Below are positions 43,700 through 52,456 of a stretch of 64,000 nucleotides of DNA, one piece after another. Each line of letters opens with the position of its first letter. The first letter of the stretch is position 1. The position numbers and the translations under genes were made by a program. This DNA comes from Lentibacter sp. XHP0401 (lineage in GTDB: Bacteria > Pseudomonadota > Alphaproteobacteria > Rhodobacterales > Rhodobacteraceae). The stretch is from the NCBI RefSeq assembly GCF_025751535.1, contig NZ_JAOWLC010000001.1, positions 186,001 to 250,000 on the forward strand, in the 5' to 3' direction. Under the pieces are notes generated by a model. The model was not told the origin of the DNA, searched no databases, and saw nothing but the letters and a program-made list of their open reading frames with translations.

Positions 43700-44863
43700 A
43701 TGCCAGTTATCAACCGTATTGCAGGGCTTGCCGAGGAGATGAAAACCTGGCGCAGGCATATCCATATGAACCCCGAGTTGGGCCGCGACTGCCATGAGAC
43801 GGCGGCTTTTGTTGTGGAGCGGTTGAAAGAGTTTGGCATCACCGAGATCAGCACAGGCTGGGCCGAAAGCGGTGTTGTCGCGATCATCGAGGGGCAGGGC
43901 GAGGGGCCGGTGATTGGCCTGCGGGCGGATATGGACGCTTTGCCGATGGATGAGATTACAGGGCTGGACTATGCCAGCAAGACTGCGGGAAAGATGCATG
44001 CCTGCGGGCATGACGGACACACGGCAATGTTGCTTGGTGCGGCGAAGTATCTGAGCGAGACACGTAACTTTGCCGGCAAGGTGGCGTTGATTTTCCAACC
44101 TGACGAGGAAGGCGGCGGCGGCGGCGAGGCCATGGTGCAGGAAGGCATGATGGACAGGTTCGGCATTGATGAAGTTTACGGGATTCACAACGGCCCCGGG
44201 ATTGAGGAAGGGCGTATCGAGCTGCGGCCCGGCCCTATCATGGCGGCTGTGGACAGTTTTTACATCGAGATTCAGGGCAAGGGCGGCCACGGGGCCATGC
44301 CGCACACAACGGTTGACCCTGTGGTCGCTGCGGTTGCCATGGTGCAGGCGATCCAGACGATTGTGAGCCGCAACAACAATGCACAGGAGCGTCTGGTTGT
44401 GTCTGTCACGCAGATCAACACGGGCACGGCGACGAATATCATCCCTGATACCGCAAAGGTTTGCGGCACGGTGCGCACCTTTGATTCGCATGTGCGCGAT
44501 ATGGTTGAGCAGCGCATGGGCGAGATTGTTGCAGGGCAGGCGGCGAGCTTCGGGCTTGAGGCTGTTCTGACCTATGACCGCGGTTATCCCGCGACAGTGA
44601 ATGACCCTGACAAAGCTGTGTTTGCCACTGAAGTGGCGCGCGAGATTGTGGGGGCGGGGCGCTACACGGATGATACAGTGCCGATGATGGCGGCGGAAGA
44701 CTTCTCGTATATGCTTGAGCAGCGGCCCGGGGTTTATGCTTTTGTCGGCAATGGTGACGGGGCGATGGTGCATCACCCGGCGTATGACTTTAACGACGAT
44801 ATTGCGCCTGTCGGGGCATCGTTTCTTGCGCGTCTGGTCGAGAAGGCGGCGCCGATTGGCTAA
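43700..44863 (+). CDS. M20-family amidohydrolase (paralogue 2)
   Basis: 387 residues. It has LRADMDALPMDEITG near 86, MHACGHDGHTAMLLG near 103, FQPDEEGGGGG near 143 and YGIHNGPG near 173, the usual metal/substrate layout of M20D amidohydrolases. The catalytic-Glu motif is QPDEE rather than the common QPAEE. It is clearly a tandem duplicate of the upstream gene. AAGGAGAC precedes the ATG. The substrate is unknown; an agmatinase-family gene follows across a long hairpin. Confidence 0.88.
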   Translation: MPVINRIAGLAEEMKTWRRHIHMNPELGRDCHETAAFVVERLKEFGITEISTGWAESGVVAIIEGQGEGPVIGLRADMDALPMDEITGLDYASKTAGKMHACGHDGHTAMLLGAAKYLSETRNFAGKVALIFQPDEEGGGGGEAMVQEGMMDRFGIDEVYGIHNGPGIEEGRIELRPGPIMAAVDSFYIEIQGKGGHGAMPHTTVDPVVAAVAMVQAIQTIVSRNNNAQERLVVSVTQINTGTATNIIPDTAKVCGTVRTFDSHVRDMVEQRMGEIVAGQAASFGLEAVLTYDRGYPATVNDPDKAVFATEVAREIVGAGRYTDDTVPMMAAEDFSYMLEQRPGVYAFVGNGDGAMVHHPAYDFNDDIAPVGASFLARLVEKAAPIG

Positions 44864-44919
44864 CGGCCCTGCATGGCACAAGGCCCACCCACCCGCCCGC
44901 CTTGCGCCATGCAGGGCCG
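44864..44919 (+). promoter_or_regulatory. 21-bp stem-loop between amidohydrolase and ureohydrolase genes
   Basis: Arms 44864-44884 and 44899-44919 are complementary (CGGCCCTGCATGG start paired with CCATGCAGGGCCG end), with one A-C mismatch and a 14-base C-rich loop. It begins right at the amidohydrolase stop and ends 18 bases before the ureohydrolase ATG. It has no T run, so it is not an ordinary terminator. It would hold or shield the message between the genes. Confidence 0.75.
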
Positions 44920-44937
44920 GGTAAATGGAGAGATAAA

Positions 44938-45906
44938 ATGGCACTGGAAGATTCAAAAAACTATGTAGACGAGGCGTTTACGCGCAAGAGCGACCGTGGT
45001 GTGAGCTTTGAAAACAGCTTTGGCGGGGCGCTTTCTTTCTTGCGCCGTCGCTACACCAAGGACTTGAGCGGTGTGGATATTGCGGTCACGGGTGTTCCGT
45101 TTGATCAGGCTGTGACCAACCGCCCCGGCACACGGCTTGGCCCGCGCGCCATTCGCGAGGCGAGCACCTTGCAAAGCCCTGACGCACCTTATGGCTGGGG
45201 GTATAATCCGCTGGATGAATTGAGCATCGTAGACTACGGCGACCTGGCGTTTGATTATGCGAATATCCCGGCGTTTCCGGATGCTTTGACGGCACATATC
45301 AGGGGTATTCTGGCCAGCGGTGCGGCAAGTGTGGCGCTGGGGGGGGACCATTATGTGAGCTTCCCTATTTTGAAGGCTTATGCGGAGAAATACGGACCGA
45401 TTTCGCTTGTCCAGTTTGATGCGCATACAGACACTTGGGCCGATGACGACATGAGCCGTGTGGACCATGGCACGATGTTTTACAAAGCGGTCAAGAGCGG
45501 GATTGTGGACCCCGCGACGAGCGTGCAGATCGGCATTCGCACGACGAATGAAGACACGCTGGGTGTGAACATCATTGATGCGCGTGAGGTTCATGCGATT
45601 GGCCCCGCGGCGGTGGCGGCCAAGGCACGCGAGATTGTCGGCGACAGGCCTGTTTACCTCAGCTTTGATATTGACGGGCTTGACCCTGCGTTTGCCCCCG
45701 GAACGGGAACGCCTGTCTGGGGCGGATTAAACTCCGCGCAGGCCGCGCATATTATGCGGGATCTGGCGGGTATCAACATTGTCGGCGGGGACATTGTGGA
45801 AGTTTCGCCCCCCTTTGACACCACGGGGGCCACGGCGGTTGCGGGGGCGCATGTGGCGATGGAGATTGTCTGTTTGCTCGGATGGAACAGGCTTGGCAAA
45901 GGCTGA
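44938..45906 (+). CDS. Agmatinase-family ureohydrolase
   Basis: 322 residues. The dinuclear manganese ligands appear in order: GGDHYVSFP near 140, FDAHTDTW near 165 and SFDIDGLDPAFAPGTGTP near 241, the ureohydrolase signature. Reported reactions of the family include agmatine, guanidinobutyrate, guanidinopropionate and guanidine hydrolysis; the exact one is not clear from sequence. The ATG at 44938 has GGAGAGA upstream. It lies downstream of two M20 genes, which hints at removal of amide or guanidino nitrogen from one compound. Confidence 0.88.
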   Translation: MALEDSKNYVDEAFTRKSDRGVSFENSFGGALSFLRRRYTKDLSGVDIAVTGVPFDQAVTNRPGTRLGPRAIREASTLQSPDAPYGWGYNPLDELSIVDYGDLAFDYANIPAFPDALTAHIRGILASGAASVALGGDHYVSFPILKAYAEKYGPISLVQFDAHTDTWADDDMSRVDHGTMFYKAVKSGIVDPATSVQIGIRTTNEDTLGVNIIDAREVHAIGPAAVAAKAREIVGDRPVYLSFDIDGLDPAFAPGTGTPVWGGLNSAQAAHIMRDLAGINIVGGDIVEVSPPFDTTGATAVAGAHVAMEIVCLLGWNRLGKG

Positions 45907-45907
45907 T

Positions 45908-45946
45908 TTCGCCTTCGGCGAGGATATTTGGAGCAATAAGAAAGGA
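45908..45946. repeat. Dispersed intergenic repeat, copy C (short)
   Basis: TTCGCCTTCGGCGAGGATAT followed by TTGGAGCAATAAGAAAGG. It shares the GGATATTT-N5-AATAAGAAAGG part with copy A, but the GC-rich dyad is reduced to GCCTTCGGC. Its AAAGG end serves as ribosome-binding site for the next gene. Confidence 0.65.
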
Positions 45947-45954
45947 TGAGGCGG

Positions 45955-46356
45955 ATGATTTGGGCGCTGTTTGCGCTTTTTATACTGCTGGCAGGATTTG
46001 CCACTTATGTGCGGCTGGCTCCGCATGACCCCGCGCGCTGGCAGCTTTCGGGCCCGGTTGCGGCTGTGGGGGACCATGCGGAAGCGGGCGGTTTTACGGC
46101 TGCGCGTGCGTTTGACGGTGAGCTTGAAGATGTGGCGGCTGTTTTGCTGGCGACGCCGCGCACGCGAGAGCTTGGCACATGGGACGGGCAGCGGCTTTAT
46201 GTGACGCGCAGTGCGCTTTGGGGCTTTCCCGATTATACGACTGTGCGGGTTGAGGACGGCCAGCTTGAAATATACGGGCGTTTGCGCTTCGGAAAATCGG
46301 ACTTAGGAGTCAATCAGGCGCGCATCCGCGGGTGGCTTGCTGATTTGAATCTGTGA
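45955..46356 (+). CDS. DUF1499 membrane-anchored protein
   Basis: 133 residues. There is one N-terminal hydrophobic segment (IWALFALFILLAGFATYV), then a DUF1499-type domain with RTRELGTWDGQRLYVTRSALWGFPDYTTVRVEDG and a final LRFGKSDLGVNQARIRGWL. The function is unknown. The ATG at 45955 is used because AAAGGA is 8 bases upstream; the ATG at 45946 would have it almost adjacent. The last 54 bases overlap a small convergent gene. Confidence 0.83.
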   Translation: MIWALFALFILLAGFATYVRLAPHDPARWQLSGPVAAVGDHAEAGGFTAARAFDGELEDVAAVLLATPRTRELGTWDGQRLYVTRSALWGFPDYTTVRVEDGQLEIYGRLRFGKSDLGVNQARIRGWLADLNL

Positions 46357-46581
46357 GCTCAGGCAGCCATCGGAAGTTTCACGCCACATCGGGACGTTGA
46401 GCGACATCTGGCATTGGGCGGTAAACATGCGCCCGCCGACGTGTAGGCAGATGCTTTCGCCCAACTCGACGCGCGCGCCGGAGGTATCGGTGCAGTAGCA
46501 GTCAACGACCGTGCCGCCGATGTTTTGATCGGCGAGGGCAGGTGCGGTTAGCGCTATAGCGAGAATGGCTACACGTATCAT
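46303..46581 (-). CDS. Small secreted cysteine-rich protein
   Basis: 92 residues from the ATG at 46581. A Sec signal (IRVAILAIALTAPALA) is followed by a mature part with several cysteines (VVDCYCTDTSGARVELGESI, then CLHVGG and QCQMSL). The function is unknown; I do not recognise the family. Its last 54 bases overlap the convergent DUF1499 gene on the opposite strand. The signal peptide, six cysteines and codon pattern support a real gene despite the overlap. Confidence 0.66.
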   Translation of the reverse strand: MIRVAILAIALTAPALADQNIGGTVVDCYCTDTSGARVELGESICLHVGGRMFTAQCQMSLNVPMWRETSDGCLSSQIQISKPPADARLIDS

Positions 46582-46643
46582 ATCACAATTATAGCACAAA
46601 CTCGACGCTTGACCAAGCGGGCTGAATGCAGCACATCCCTTGT

Positions 46644-47696
46644 ATGGTTCCTACAGAGCGTCTTCATCAGATCATCCAGCGTTTCCAGTTCCTTGAGGCC
46701 AAAATGGCCGAAGGGGGCGATGTTGATATTGCGGCATTGGCCAAGGAATACTCCGATTTGCGCCCTGTGGTGGAGCAGATCGAAAGCTATCAAGGGTTGA
46801 AGCGCGATATTGACGAGGCCGAAGCGATGCTTGCGGACCCCGAAATGAAAGCGCTGGCAGAAGAAGAACTGCCTGTGCTGCGCGCGCAGTTGCCACGTGC
46901 GGAAGAGCGCTTGCAGCTTTCGCTTTTGCCCAAGGATGCTGCCGACGGGCGGCCAGCTTTGATCGAGATACGGCCCGGGACGGGGGGCGATGAGGCGGCG
47001 CTTTTTGCAGGTGATTTGCTGCGTATGTACCAGCGCTATGCGGAAGCGCGCGGCTGGAAGTTTGAAATACTTGAAGAGAGCGTGAGCGAGCTTGGCGGGA
47101 TCAAGGAAGCGGTTGTGCGCGTGGCGGGGCAGAACGTGTTTGCGCGGCTCAAGTTTGAAAGCGGTGTGCACCGTGTGCAGCGTGTGCCCGAGACAGAAAG
47201 TGGCGGGCGGATTCACACCTCGGCGGCCACTGTGGCTGTACTGCCCGAGGCGGAAGATGTGGATATTGTGATCAACGCGAATGACATTCGCATTGATACG
47301 ATGCGCTCGAGCGGCGCAGGCGGGCAGCATGTGAACACCACTGATTCGGCTGTCAGGATCACGCATATTCCGAGCGGGCTTGTTGTGACCTCCTCGGAAA
47401 AATCGCAGCATCGCAACCGTGAGATTGCGATGCAGGTTCTCAAGACGCGGCTGTTTGATATGGAGCGTCAGAAGGTGCATGACGAGCGCTCGGCCTCGCG
47501 TGCGGCGCAGGTGGGATCCGGAGATCGCTCCGAGCGGATACGGACTTATAATTTTCCGCAAGGGCGGATGACTGACCACCGCATCGGGCTGACGCTTTAT
47601 AAACTCGACGCGGTGATGGCGGGGGATTTGGACGAGATTATCGACGCGCTTATTGCCGACCATCAGGCGACGCTTCTGGCGGAGATGAACGGGTGA
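46644..47696 (+). CDS. prfA: Peptide chain release factor 1
   Basis: 350 residues from the ATG at 46644 ([20 protein letters not shown], the usual RF1 start). An ATG at 46626 in frame adds six residues. The codon-recognition PxT motif appears as VPET (182-184) and the peptidyl-transferase GGQ as GAGGQHVN (226-228). It terminates translation at UAA and UAG. It overlaps prmC by 4 bases; PrmC methylates the Gln of GGQ, so enzyme and substrate are co-expressed. Confidence 0.95.
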   Translation: MVPTERLHQIIQRFQFLEAKMAEGGDVDIAALAKEYSDLRPVVEQIESYQGLKRDIDEAEAMLADPEMKALAEEELPVLRAQLPRAEERLQLSLLPKDAADGRPALIEIRPGTGGDEAALFAGDLLRMYQRYAEARGWKFEILEESVSELGGIKEAVVRVAGQNVFARLKFESGVHRVQRVPETESGGRIHTSAATVAVLPEAEDVDIVINANDIRIDTMRSSGAGGQHVNTTDSAVRITHIPSGLVVTSSEKSQHRNREIAMQVLKTRLFDMERQKVHDERSASRAAQVGSGDRSERIRTYNFPQGRMTDHRIGLTLYKLDAVMAGDLDEIIDALIADHQATLLAEMNG

Positions 47697-48532
47697 GCCA
47701 CGCAACTGTGGGCGAGGTTTTGCGCGCAGGTGTGAAAACCTTGAGCGACAGTAAAATCGAGAGCGCGGCACGGGATGCGCGACTTTTGATGGCGCATATG
47801 CTGGACGTTGATCCCTCACGTATGACGCTGCTGTTGCAGGATGACCTTTCGGACGAAAAAAAAGCGTCGTTTCAGGTGCTTATTGCCGAGCGATCCAAGC
47901 GGCGGCCTGTGGCGCAGATTATCGGGCGGCGGCAATTCTACGGGCGTGTCTTTGAGGTGAGCGGGGATGTGCTTGACCCGAGAGGCGACACGGAAACCCT
48001 TGTGGAAGCGGCTTTAAGCGAGGCTTTTGATAGTGTTCTCGACCTTGGCACCGGCTCGGGCTGTATTGTGCTGAGCTTGCTTGCAGAGCGGGCCGGGGCG
48101 CAGGGCGTTGGCGCGGATATGTCGGCTGCCGCGCTGTCCGTTGCGGGGCGCAATGCCGAGGCGTTCGGTGTGGCAGGGCGGGTGGCGTTTGTATTGTCCG
48201 ACTGGTTTGAAAGCCTAGAGGGCAGGTTTGATTTGATCGTGTCGAACCCGCCTTACATTGCCGCTGACGAGATGTCTGATTTGCAGCCGGAACTGGCATA
48301 TGAGCCGCGTATGGCGTTGACCGACGAGGCCGACGGGTTGAGCGCGTATCGGGTGATTTGTTGTGATGCAGGAGACTATCTGAAGCCGAACGGGCGGCTG
48401 ATGTTCGAGATCGGTGCAGGGCAGGCGGCAGATGTGAGTGAGATGATGCGCGCTGTAGGCTTTGGAGAATTGCAGGTTCTGAGTGACCTTGAGGGGCGCG
48501 ACCGCGTGGTTTGGGGCCGAAAAACAGCCTAA
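47693..48532 (+). CDS. prmC: Peptide chain release factor N5-glutamine methyltransferase
   Basis: 279 residues. SAM-binding segment [14 protein letters not shown] near 115 and [13 protein letters not shown] near 185, the NPPY motif that marks amide-N methylation. PrmC (HemK) modifies the GGQ glutamine of release factors. The gene overlaps prfA by 4 bases, the common arrangement. The N-terminal all-helical substrate-binding part (residues 1-75) is intact. Confidence 0.94.
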   Translation: MSHATVGEVLRAGVKTLSDSKIESAARDARLLMAHMLDVDPSRMTLLLQDDLSDEKKASFQVLIAERSKRRPVAQIIGRRQFYGRVFEVSGDVLDPRGDTETLVEAALSEAFDSVLDLGTGSGCIVLSLLAERAGAQGVGADMSAAALSVAGRNAEAFGVAGRVAFVLSDWFESLEGRFDLIVSNPPYIAADEMSDLQPELAYEPRMALTDEADGLSAYRVICCDAGDYLKPNGRLMFEIGAGQAADVSEMMRAVGFGELQVLSDLEGRDRVVWGRKTA

Positions 48533-48742
48533 AATGCGGTCGGGTGGCATGTTTTCGCTGTATTTGCGGAATTTTTATCTTGTTAATCAGGCTGTGACAT
48601 GATTATTGAAACGGGTAAGCGGTGGATGTCTTAAGGACGGTCCCGCCTACGCTCAAGCCAGAAATCTTTGGATTTGCCCCAAGCGCGTTTTGCACGCCGC
48701 AAATCAAACAAAGGCCATTTAACAAGCTCAGGCTCTATAAAC

Positions 48743-49390
48743 ATGAGATCATCGAAATCGCGTTCGCGATCAAAGAATAACCGGAACAACAACCGGCCCT
48801 CCGGCAATATCGTCAACCGCGTGTTTGACAGCTCGGGACCAGAGGGCAAGGTGCGCGGCACGCCGCAGCAGATTATCGAGAAATACAACCAGCTGGCACG
48901 CGATTCCCAACTTGCGGGCGACCGTGTGGCGACAGAGAACTTCCAGCAACACGCGGAACATTACCAGCGGATGCTGAGTGAAGCGATGGCAGAAGAAAAT
49001 GCCAAGCGCGAACAGCAGGAACAGCAAAACCGTGAACGTCAGGCCGAGCGTGACCGTGAAGCCGCCGAGCGCCGCGAGCGTCAGGAACGCGAAAGCAACG
49101 GTGGCGGGAATGAACAACCCCGCGAGCCGCGTGAACCGCGCAAGCCTCGTAAGGAGCCGGTTGCGAGTGATGCGTCGGAGGCACCGCAACCTGATGTCCC
49201 GGCCGACACGCCGCACCCCGAGATTTCACAGCTTGAAATGATGCGGAGCAGTGATAACGACAGTGGCCTCGTAGAGACACCAGAGAGCGCTTCGGAAAAG
49301 CCCAAGCGTGTGCGTAAGCCTCGGCGCAAGAAAGAGGCGCCCGGTGATGAGGGTGGATCATCCGAGGGCGGCACGGAAGCCGCAGAATAA
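48743..49390 (+). CDS. DUF4167 protein
   Basis: 215 residues. The conserved N-terminal domain (RSGNIVNRVFDSSGPEGKVR-like, here NIVNRVFDSSGPEGKVRGTP, then QHAEHYQRMLSEAM) covers about 20-75. A charged tail follows, rich in Glu/Arg with long runs, and is probably disordered or coiled. DUF4167 proteins are small basic-domain proteins of unknown function found in Alphaproteobacteria. The ATG at 48743 follows the purine stretch of the preceding 210-base gap, which otherwise shows no gene. A strong terminator follows. Confidence 0.84.
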   Translation: MRSSKSRSRSKNNRNNNRPSGNIVNRVFDSSGPEGKVRGTPQQIIEKYNQLARDSQLAGDRVATENFQQHAEHYQRMLSEAMAEENAKREQQEQQNRERQAERDREAAERRERQERESNGGGNEQPREPREPRKPRKEPVASDASEAPQPDVPADTPHPEISQLEMMRSSDNDSGLVETPESASEKPKRVRKPRRKKEAPGDEGGSSEGGTEAAE

Positions 49391-49395
49391 AGAGA

Positions 49396-49424
49396 AAACC
49401 CCGCGCATGACGCGGGGTTTTTTG
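49396..49424. terminator. Bidirectional terminator between DUF4167 gene and rsmA
   Basis: A 10-bp stem AAACCCCGCG / CGCGGGGTTT with a CATGA loop and TTT on one side and AAA on the other. It serves both converging genes. Confidence 0.9.
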
Positions 49425-50267
49425 TTAGGTGGCCTTGAGGGTGCGGGCAAGGGCGCAGAACTGTTCCAGCCCGATCACTTCGGCGCGGTCTGTGGGCTTG
49501 ATGCCTGAAGCGATGAGCCTGTCTTCCAGATCGGGGGCAATGCCTTTCAGCGAGGCGCGCAGCATTTTGCGGCGCTGGTTGAAGGCTTTGGCGACCACGC
49601 GCTCCAGTGTTTTGGCGTCGGCCTCGAAGCGGGGTTTTTCAAGCGCTTTGATATGGACCACAGCGCTGCTCACCTTGGGTGGCGGGGTGAAGGTTTCGGG
49701 CGGCAGGTTGAGCACGATCGCGGCATCGGAGCGCCACTGGGCAAGGAGCGCTAGTCGTCCGTAGGCTTTTGAACCCGGTTTGGCGACTATGCGCTCGGCC
49801 ACTTCGCGCTGGAACATGAGGGTGAGGCTGTCCCAGAAGGGCGGCCATTCGGGCGGGGTGAGCCAACGCACGAGAAGCTCTGTGCCGATATTGTAGGGCA
49901 GATTGGCGGCGATCTGGATCGGCTTTTGCAGATGTCTCAGCGGATCAATTTGCAGCGCGTCGCCTTCTATCACGGTGAGGCGGCCCTCGTAGGCGGCAGC
50001 GATTTCCTGCAATGCGGGGATGCAGCGGCTGTCTTTCTCGATGGCGAGCACACGGCGCGCGCCTTCGGACAAGAGGCCACGGGTGAGCCCGCCGGGGCCG
50101 GGGCCGATTTCAAGCACATCGGAGCCGGACAGATCGCCGACATGACGGGCGATTTTGGCCGTGAGGTTGAGATCGAGGAGGAAGTTTTGCCCCAGGGATT
50201 TGCGCGCGGAGAGGCCATGTGTGGCGATGACCGAACGCAGCGGCGGGAGGCTGTCGATCTGGCTCAT
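49425..50267 (-). CDS. rsmA: 16S rRNA (adenine(1518)-N6/adenine(1519)-N6)-dimethyltransferase
   Basis: 280 residues. Segments are [10 protein letters not shown] near 23, [16 protein letters not shown] near 52 (SAM motif), [11 protein letters not shown] near 108, and [15 protein letters not shown] near 122 (the NLPY catalytic motif). RsmA (KsgA) dimethylates two adjacent adenines near the 3' end of 16S rRNA late in ribosome assembly. The ATG at 50267 overlaps the pdxA stop by 4 bases. It is the last gene of the lpt-surA-pdxA-rsmA operon. Confidence 0.96.
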   Translation of the reverse strand: MSQIDSLPPLRSVIATHGLSARKSLGQNFLLDLNLTAKIARHVGDLSGSDVLEIGPGPGGLTRGLLSEGARRVLAIEKDSRCIPALQEIAAAYEGRLTVIEGDALQIDPLRHLQKPIQIAANLPYNIGTELLVRWLTPPEWPPFWDSLTLMFQREVAERIVAKPGSKAYGRLALLAQWRSDAAIVLNLPPETFTPPPKVSSAVVHIKALEKPRFEADAKTLERVVAKAFNQRRKMLRASLKGIAPDLEDRLIASGIKPTDRAEVIGLEQFCALARTLKAT

Positions 50268-51229
50268 GTGTTGGCCATCTTCCATGCGAGGCGCAGGGCT
50301 TCAAGGCTGGAACTCGGGTTGGCGAGGCCTTTGCCTGCGATGTCAAAGGCGGTGCCGTGATCAGGCGATGTACGCACGAAGGGCAGGCCGAGGGTGACGT
50401 TAACGCCGCGATCGAAGTCGAGTGTCTTGATCGGGATCAGGGCCTGATCGTGATACATGCAGATGGCGGCGTCGTAGCTTGCACGGGCGGCGGCGTGAAA
50501 CATGGTGTCGGCGGGCAGGGGGCCTCGAAGCTCAAAGCCTTCGGCGCGCATGGTGTCCAGCAGAGGGGCGATCCAGTCGATCTCCTCGCGGCCCATTGTG
50601 CCGCCTTCACCCGCGTGCGGGTTAAGCCCCGCGACGGCAAGGCGGGGCTGCGCAATGTGAAACTGGTCGCGCAGTGCGGTGTCGGTGATCTCGATCACGC
50701 GGCGCAGGCCTTCGGGTGTGAGCACGGTTGGCACATCGGCGAGCGCGATGTGGATTGTTGCAGGAACAACGCGCAGCGCGGGGCTGGCGAGCATCATCAC
50801 CACATGCTCAACGCCTGCAAGATGAGCGAGGAATTCGGTATGGCCAGGAAAGGCAAATTGCGCGCCGTCTTTGAGGGCTTTTTTATGGATTGGAAGCGTG
50901 CAGACAGCCGAGGCCTCGCCCTCCTCAACCAGCGCGACGGCGCGTTCGATGCTTTTGATGACGCCCGCCGCATGGGCGGGATCGGGCACGGAGGGCACAC
51001 GCGGCGCGCCCATGTGGAGTGCCAAAACGGGCAGGCCATGCGCCATCGCGGCGGGGGCCTCGGCGGGAGTATTGATTTCTACGTAAGCGGAGCCCTCGGG
51101 CAAGTGCGAAGGATCACCGACTAGAAAGAAGCTGAGCTCGTCTTTGAGTGCAGCCCAAAGCATCGGCGCCAGTTCGGGGCCGATGCCTGCCGGTTCACCG
51201 CACGTGAGCGCAACGGGCTTAGTATTCAA
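50264..51229 (-). CDS. pdxA: 4-hydroxythreonine-4-phosphate dehydrogenase
   Basis: 321 residues, with segments [12 protein letters not shown] near the start, [13 protein letters not shown] (metal His) near 133, [16 protein letters not shown] near 205, and [13 protein letters not shown] near 260. PdxA makes 3-amino-1-hydroxyacetone 1-phosphate for pyridoxal phosphate synthesis. I use a TTG start at 51229: GAGG lies 9 bases before it and the protein then begins [16 protein letters not shown] longer reading frame reaches far into surA without family-like sequence. It overlaps surA by 11 bases. Confidence 0.93.
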   Translation of the reverse strand: MNTKPVALTCGEPAGIGPELAPMLWAALKDELSFFLVGDPSHLPEGSAYVEINTPAEAPAAMAHGLPVLALHMGAPRVPSVPDPAHAAGVIKSIERAVALVEEGEASAVCTLPIHKKALKDGAQFAFPGHTEFLAHLAGVEHVVMMLASPALRVVPATIHIALADVPTVLTPEGLRRVIEITDTALRDQFHIAQPRLAVAGLNPHAGEGGTMGREEIDWIAPLLDTMRAEGFELRGPLPADTMFHAAARASYDAAICMYHDQALIPIKTLDFDRGVNVTLGLPFVRTSPDHGTAFDIAGKGLANPSSSLEALRLAWKMANT

Positions 51230-52451
51230 TGATCCGTGCCTCGTCGCGCAACTGCGCGAGGTAGCCATCGGCGAAGCTTGAGAGCCTGCGGTTTTGAACG
51301 CTGATACCGACTTGGCCACGGTCCACTTCTTCGGCGATTTTGGTGGTGCGGCCGCAAAGCATAAGGAAAACCAGCGTTTGGCCGTTTGAACGGGTGAGGG
51401 CGGTTGAGACCTCGTGTTTGTCCAGCTTGGCCAGTTCGATGGCGATATCTGTCGGAATGTCGGCAGGGGCTTTGGAGCCGCGTTCGAGCACTTCTACCGG
51501 CTGGCCCTTGGCGATGCCGTAGAGGTCATCGCAGGTGTCGATGCGGTTTTTGACCTTTTTGGCGTTGGCAAGCGCTTCGGGCGTGCGCCCGCCTGCGATA
51601 TAGTAGGCGGCGTATTCGATGGCCGAGTATTCGGGCGCGATGACTTTGCCTTCTTCGATGCCGCGCATCTGGAAGAGGGCGATACCACCGTCAATCGGGA
51701 TTGGATCAGTCACCTGGCCTGGTGCGAGGCCGAGGATGATGCCGTGCAGAGCGGGTGGCAGATTGGACAAAGGCATCCAGTCAAGTCTGCCGCCGCGGTT
51801 GCGTGAGGCCGTGGCAGAATACTGGCGCGCTGCCGATGCGAAGGCGGATTCGGTTGTAATCTGCGAGATTTGTTGCGCGCGGGCCTGAGCTTGTGCCGCT
51901 TGAGGGGGCGGTGCGGGCAGGATTATTTCGGACAGCAACACGCGGACATTGCCCACGCTTGTGGCGCTGAGGGCGCGGTCGATATCGTTGTCATCCACTT
52001 CGACGCGGGGGCCGAACTTGGCACGCACCAATGTGCGCCAGGCGATGCCTGTGATGATAAAGTCGCGGAACGTGGCTTCATCCACACCGCCGCCTTCGAG
52101 GGCGCGGAGGAACTGCTCGGTGTCCATATTGGCGCGGCCAGCGAACTCGGCCATGCCTTCGGCGAGCTCTTCGGGAGTGGGCGATAGGCCGAGAGATTCG
52201 GCGGCATCAAGCTTGAGGCGCTCTTCAATGAGCTGTTTGCGGGCTTCTGTCGCGGGGTCACCCGGCGAGCGGAAGAGCTGCAACATGCGGGCGCGTTGAC
52301 CCAGCTCGTATTCGGTGATCACCTTGTCGTTGACCTTGATCACCGGGGCGAAGAGGTTCTGCGCATAGGCCGGCACTGCACTTGTAAAGGCCAGTGCAGC
52401 CTGTGCAACCAGTGCAAAAGTCAGGGTTTTGAGGGGTGAAAACGTGATCAT
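51219..52451 (-). CDS. surA: SurA-like periplasmic peptidyl-prolyl isomerase/chaperone
   Basis: 410 residues. A signal peptide covers about 1-30 (ending VPAYAQ). The SurA N-domain (VIKVNDKVITEYELGQRARML) is followed by a PPIase (parvulin) domain with ESAFASAARQYSATASRNRGGRLDWMPLSNLPPAL. It escorts outer-membrane proteins to the BAM complex. I use the ATG at 52451 because AGGA lies 9 bases upstream; the ATG at 52469 lies inside lptD. LptD and SurA are functionally linked, since LptD needs SurA to fold. Confidence 0.9.
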   Translation of the reverse strand: MITFSPLKTLTFALVAQAALAFTSAVPAYAQNLFAPVIKVNDKVITEYELGQRARMLQLFRSPGDPATEARKQLIEERLKLDAAESLGLSPTPEELAEGMAEFAGRANMDTEQFLRALEGGGVDEATFRDFIITGIAWRTLVRAKFGPRVEVDDNDIDRALSATSVGNVRVLLSEIILPAPPPQAAQAQARAQQISQITTESAFASAARQYSATASRNRGGRLDWMPLSNLPPALHGIILGLAPGQVTDPIPIDGGIALFQMRGIEEGKVIAPEYSAIEYAAYYIAGGRTPEALANAKKVKNRIDTCDDLYGIAKGQPVEVLERGSKAPADIPTDIAIELAKLDKHEVSTALTRSNGQTLVFLMLCGRTTKIAEEVDRGQVGISVQNRRLSSFADGYLAQLRDEARIIEY

Positions 52452-52456
52452 CAATT

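Noticed and set aside
43046-44956. A 636-codon open frame on the minus strand
   Set aside because: It runs antisense across the two M20 amidohydrolase genes, whose plus-strand proteins carry full metal motifs. Its product is His/Arg-rich and has no domain pattern. The length comes from codon bias and from the tandem duplication.
46578-47819. A 413-codon open frame on the minus strand
   Set aside because: It is antisense to prfA and the start of prmC; composition is Arg/His-rich without motifs.
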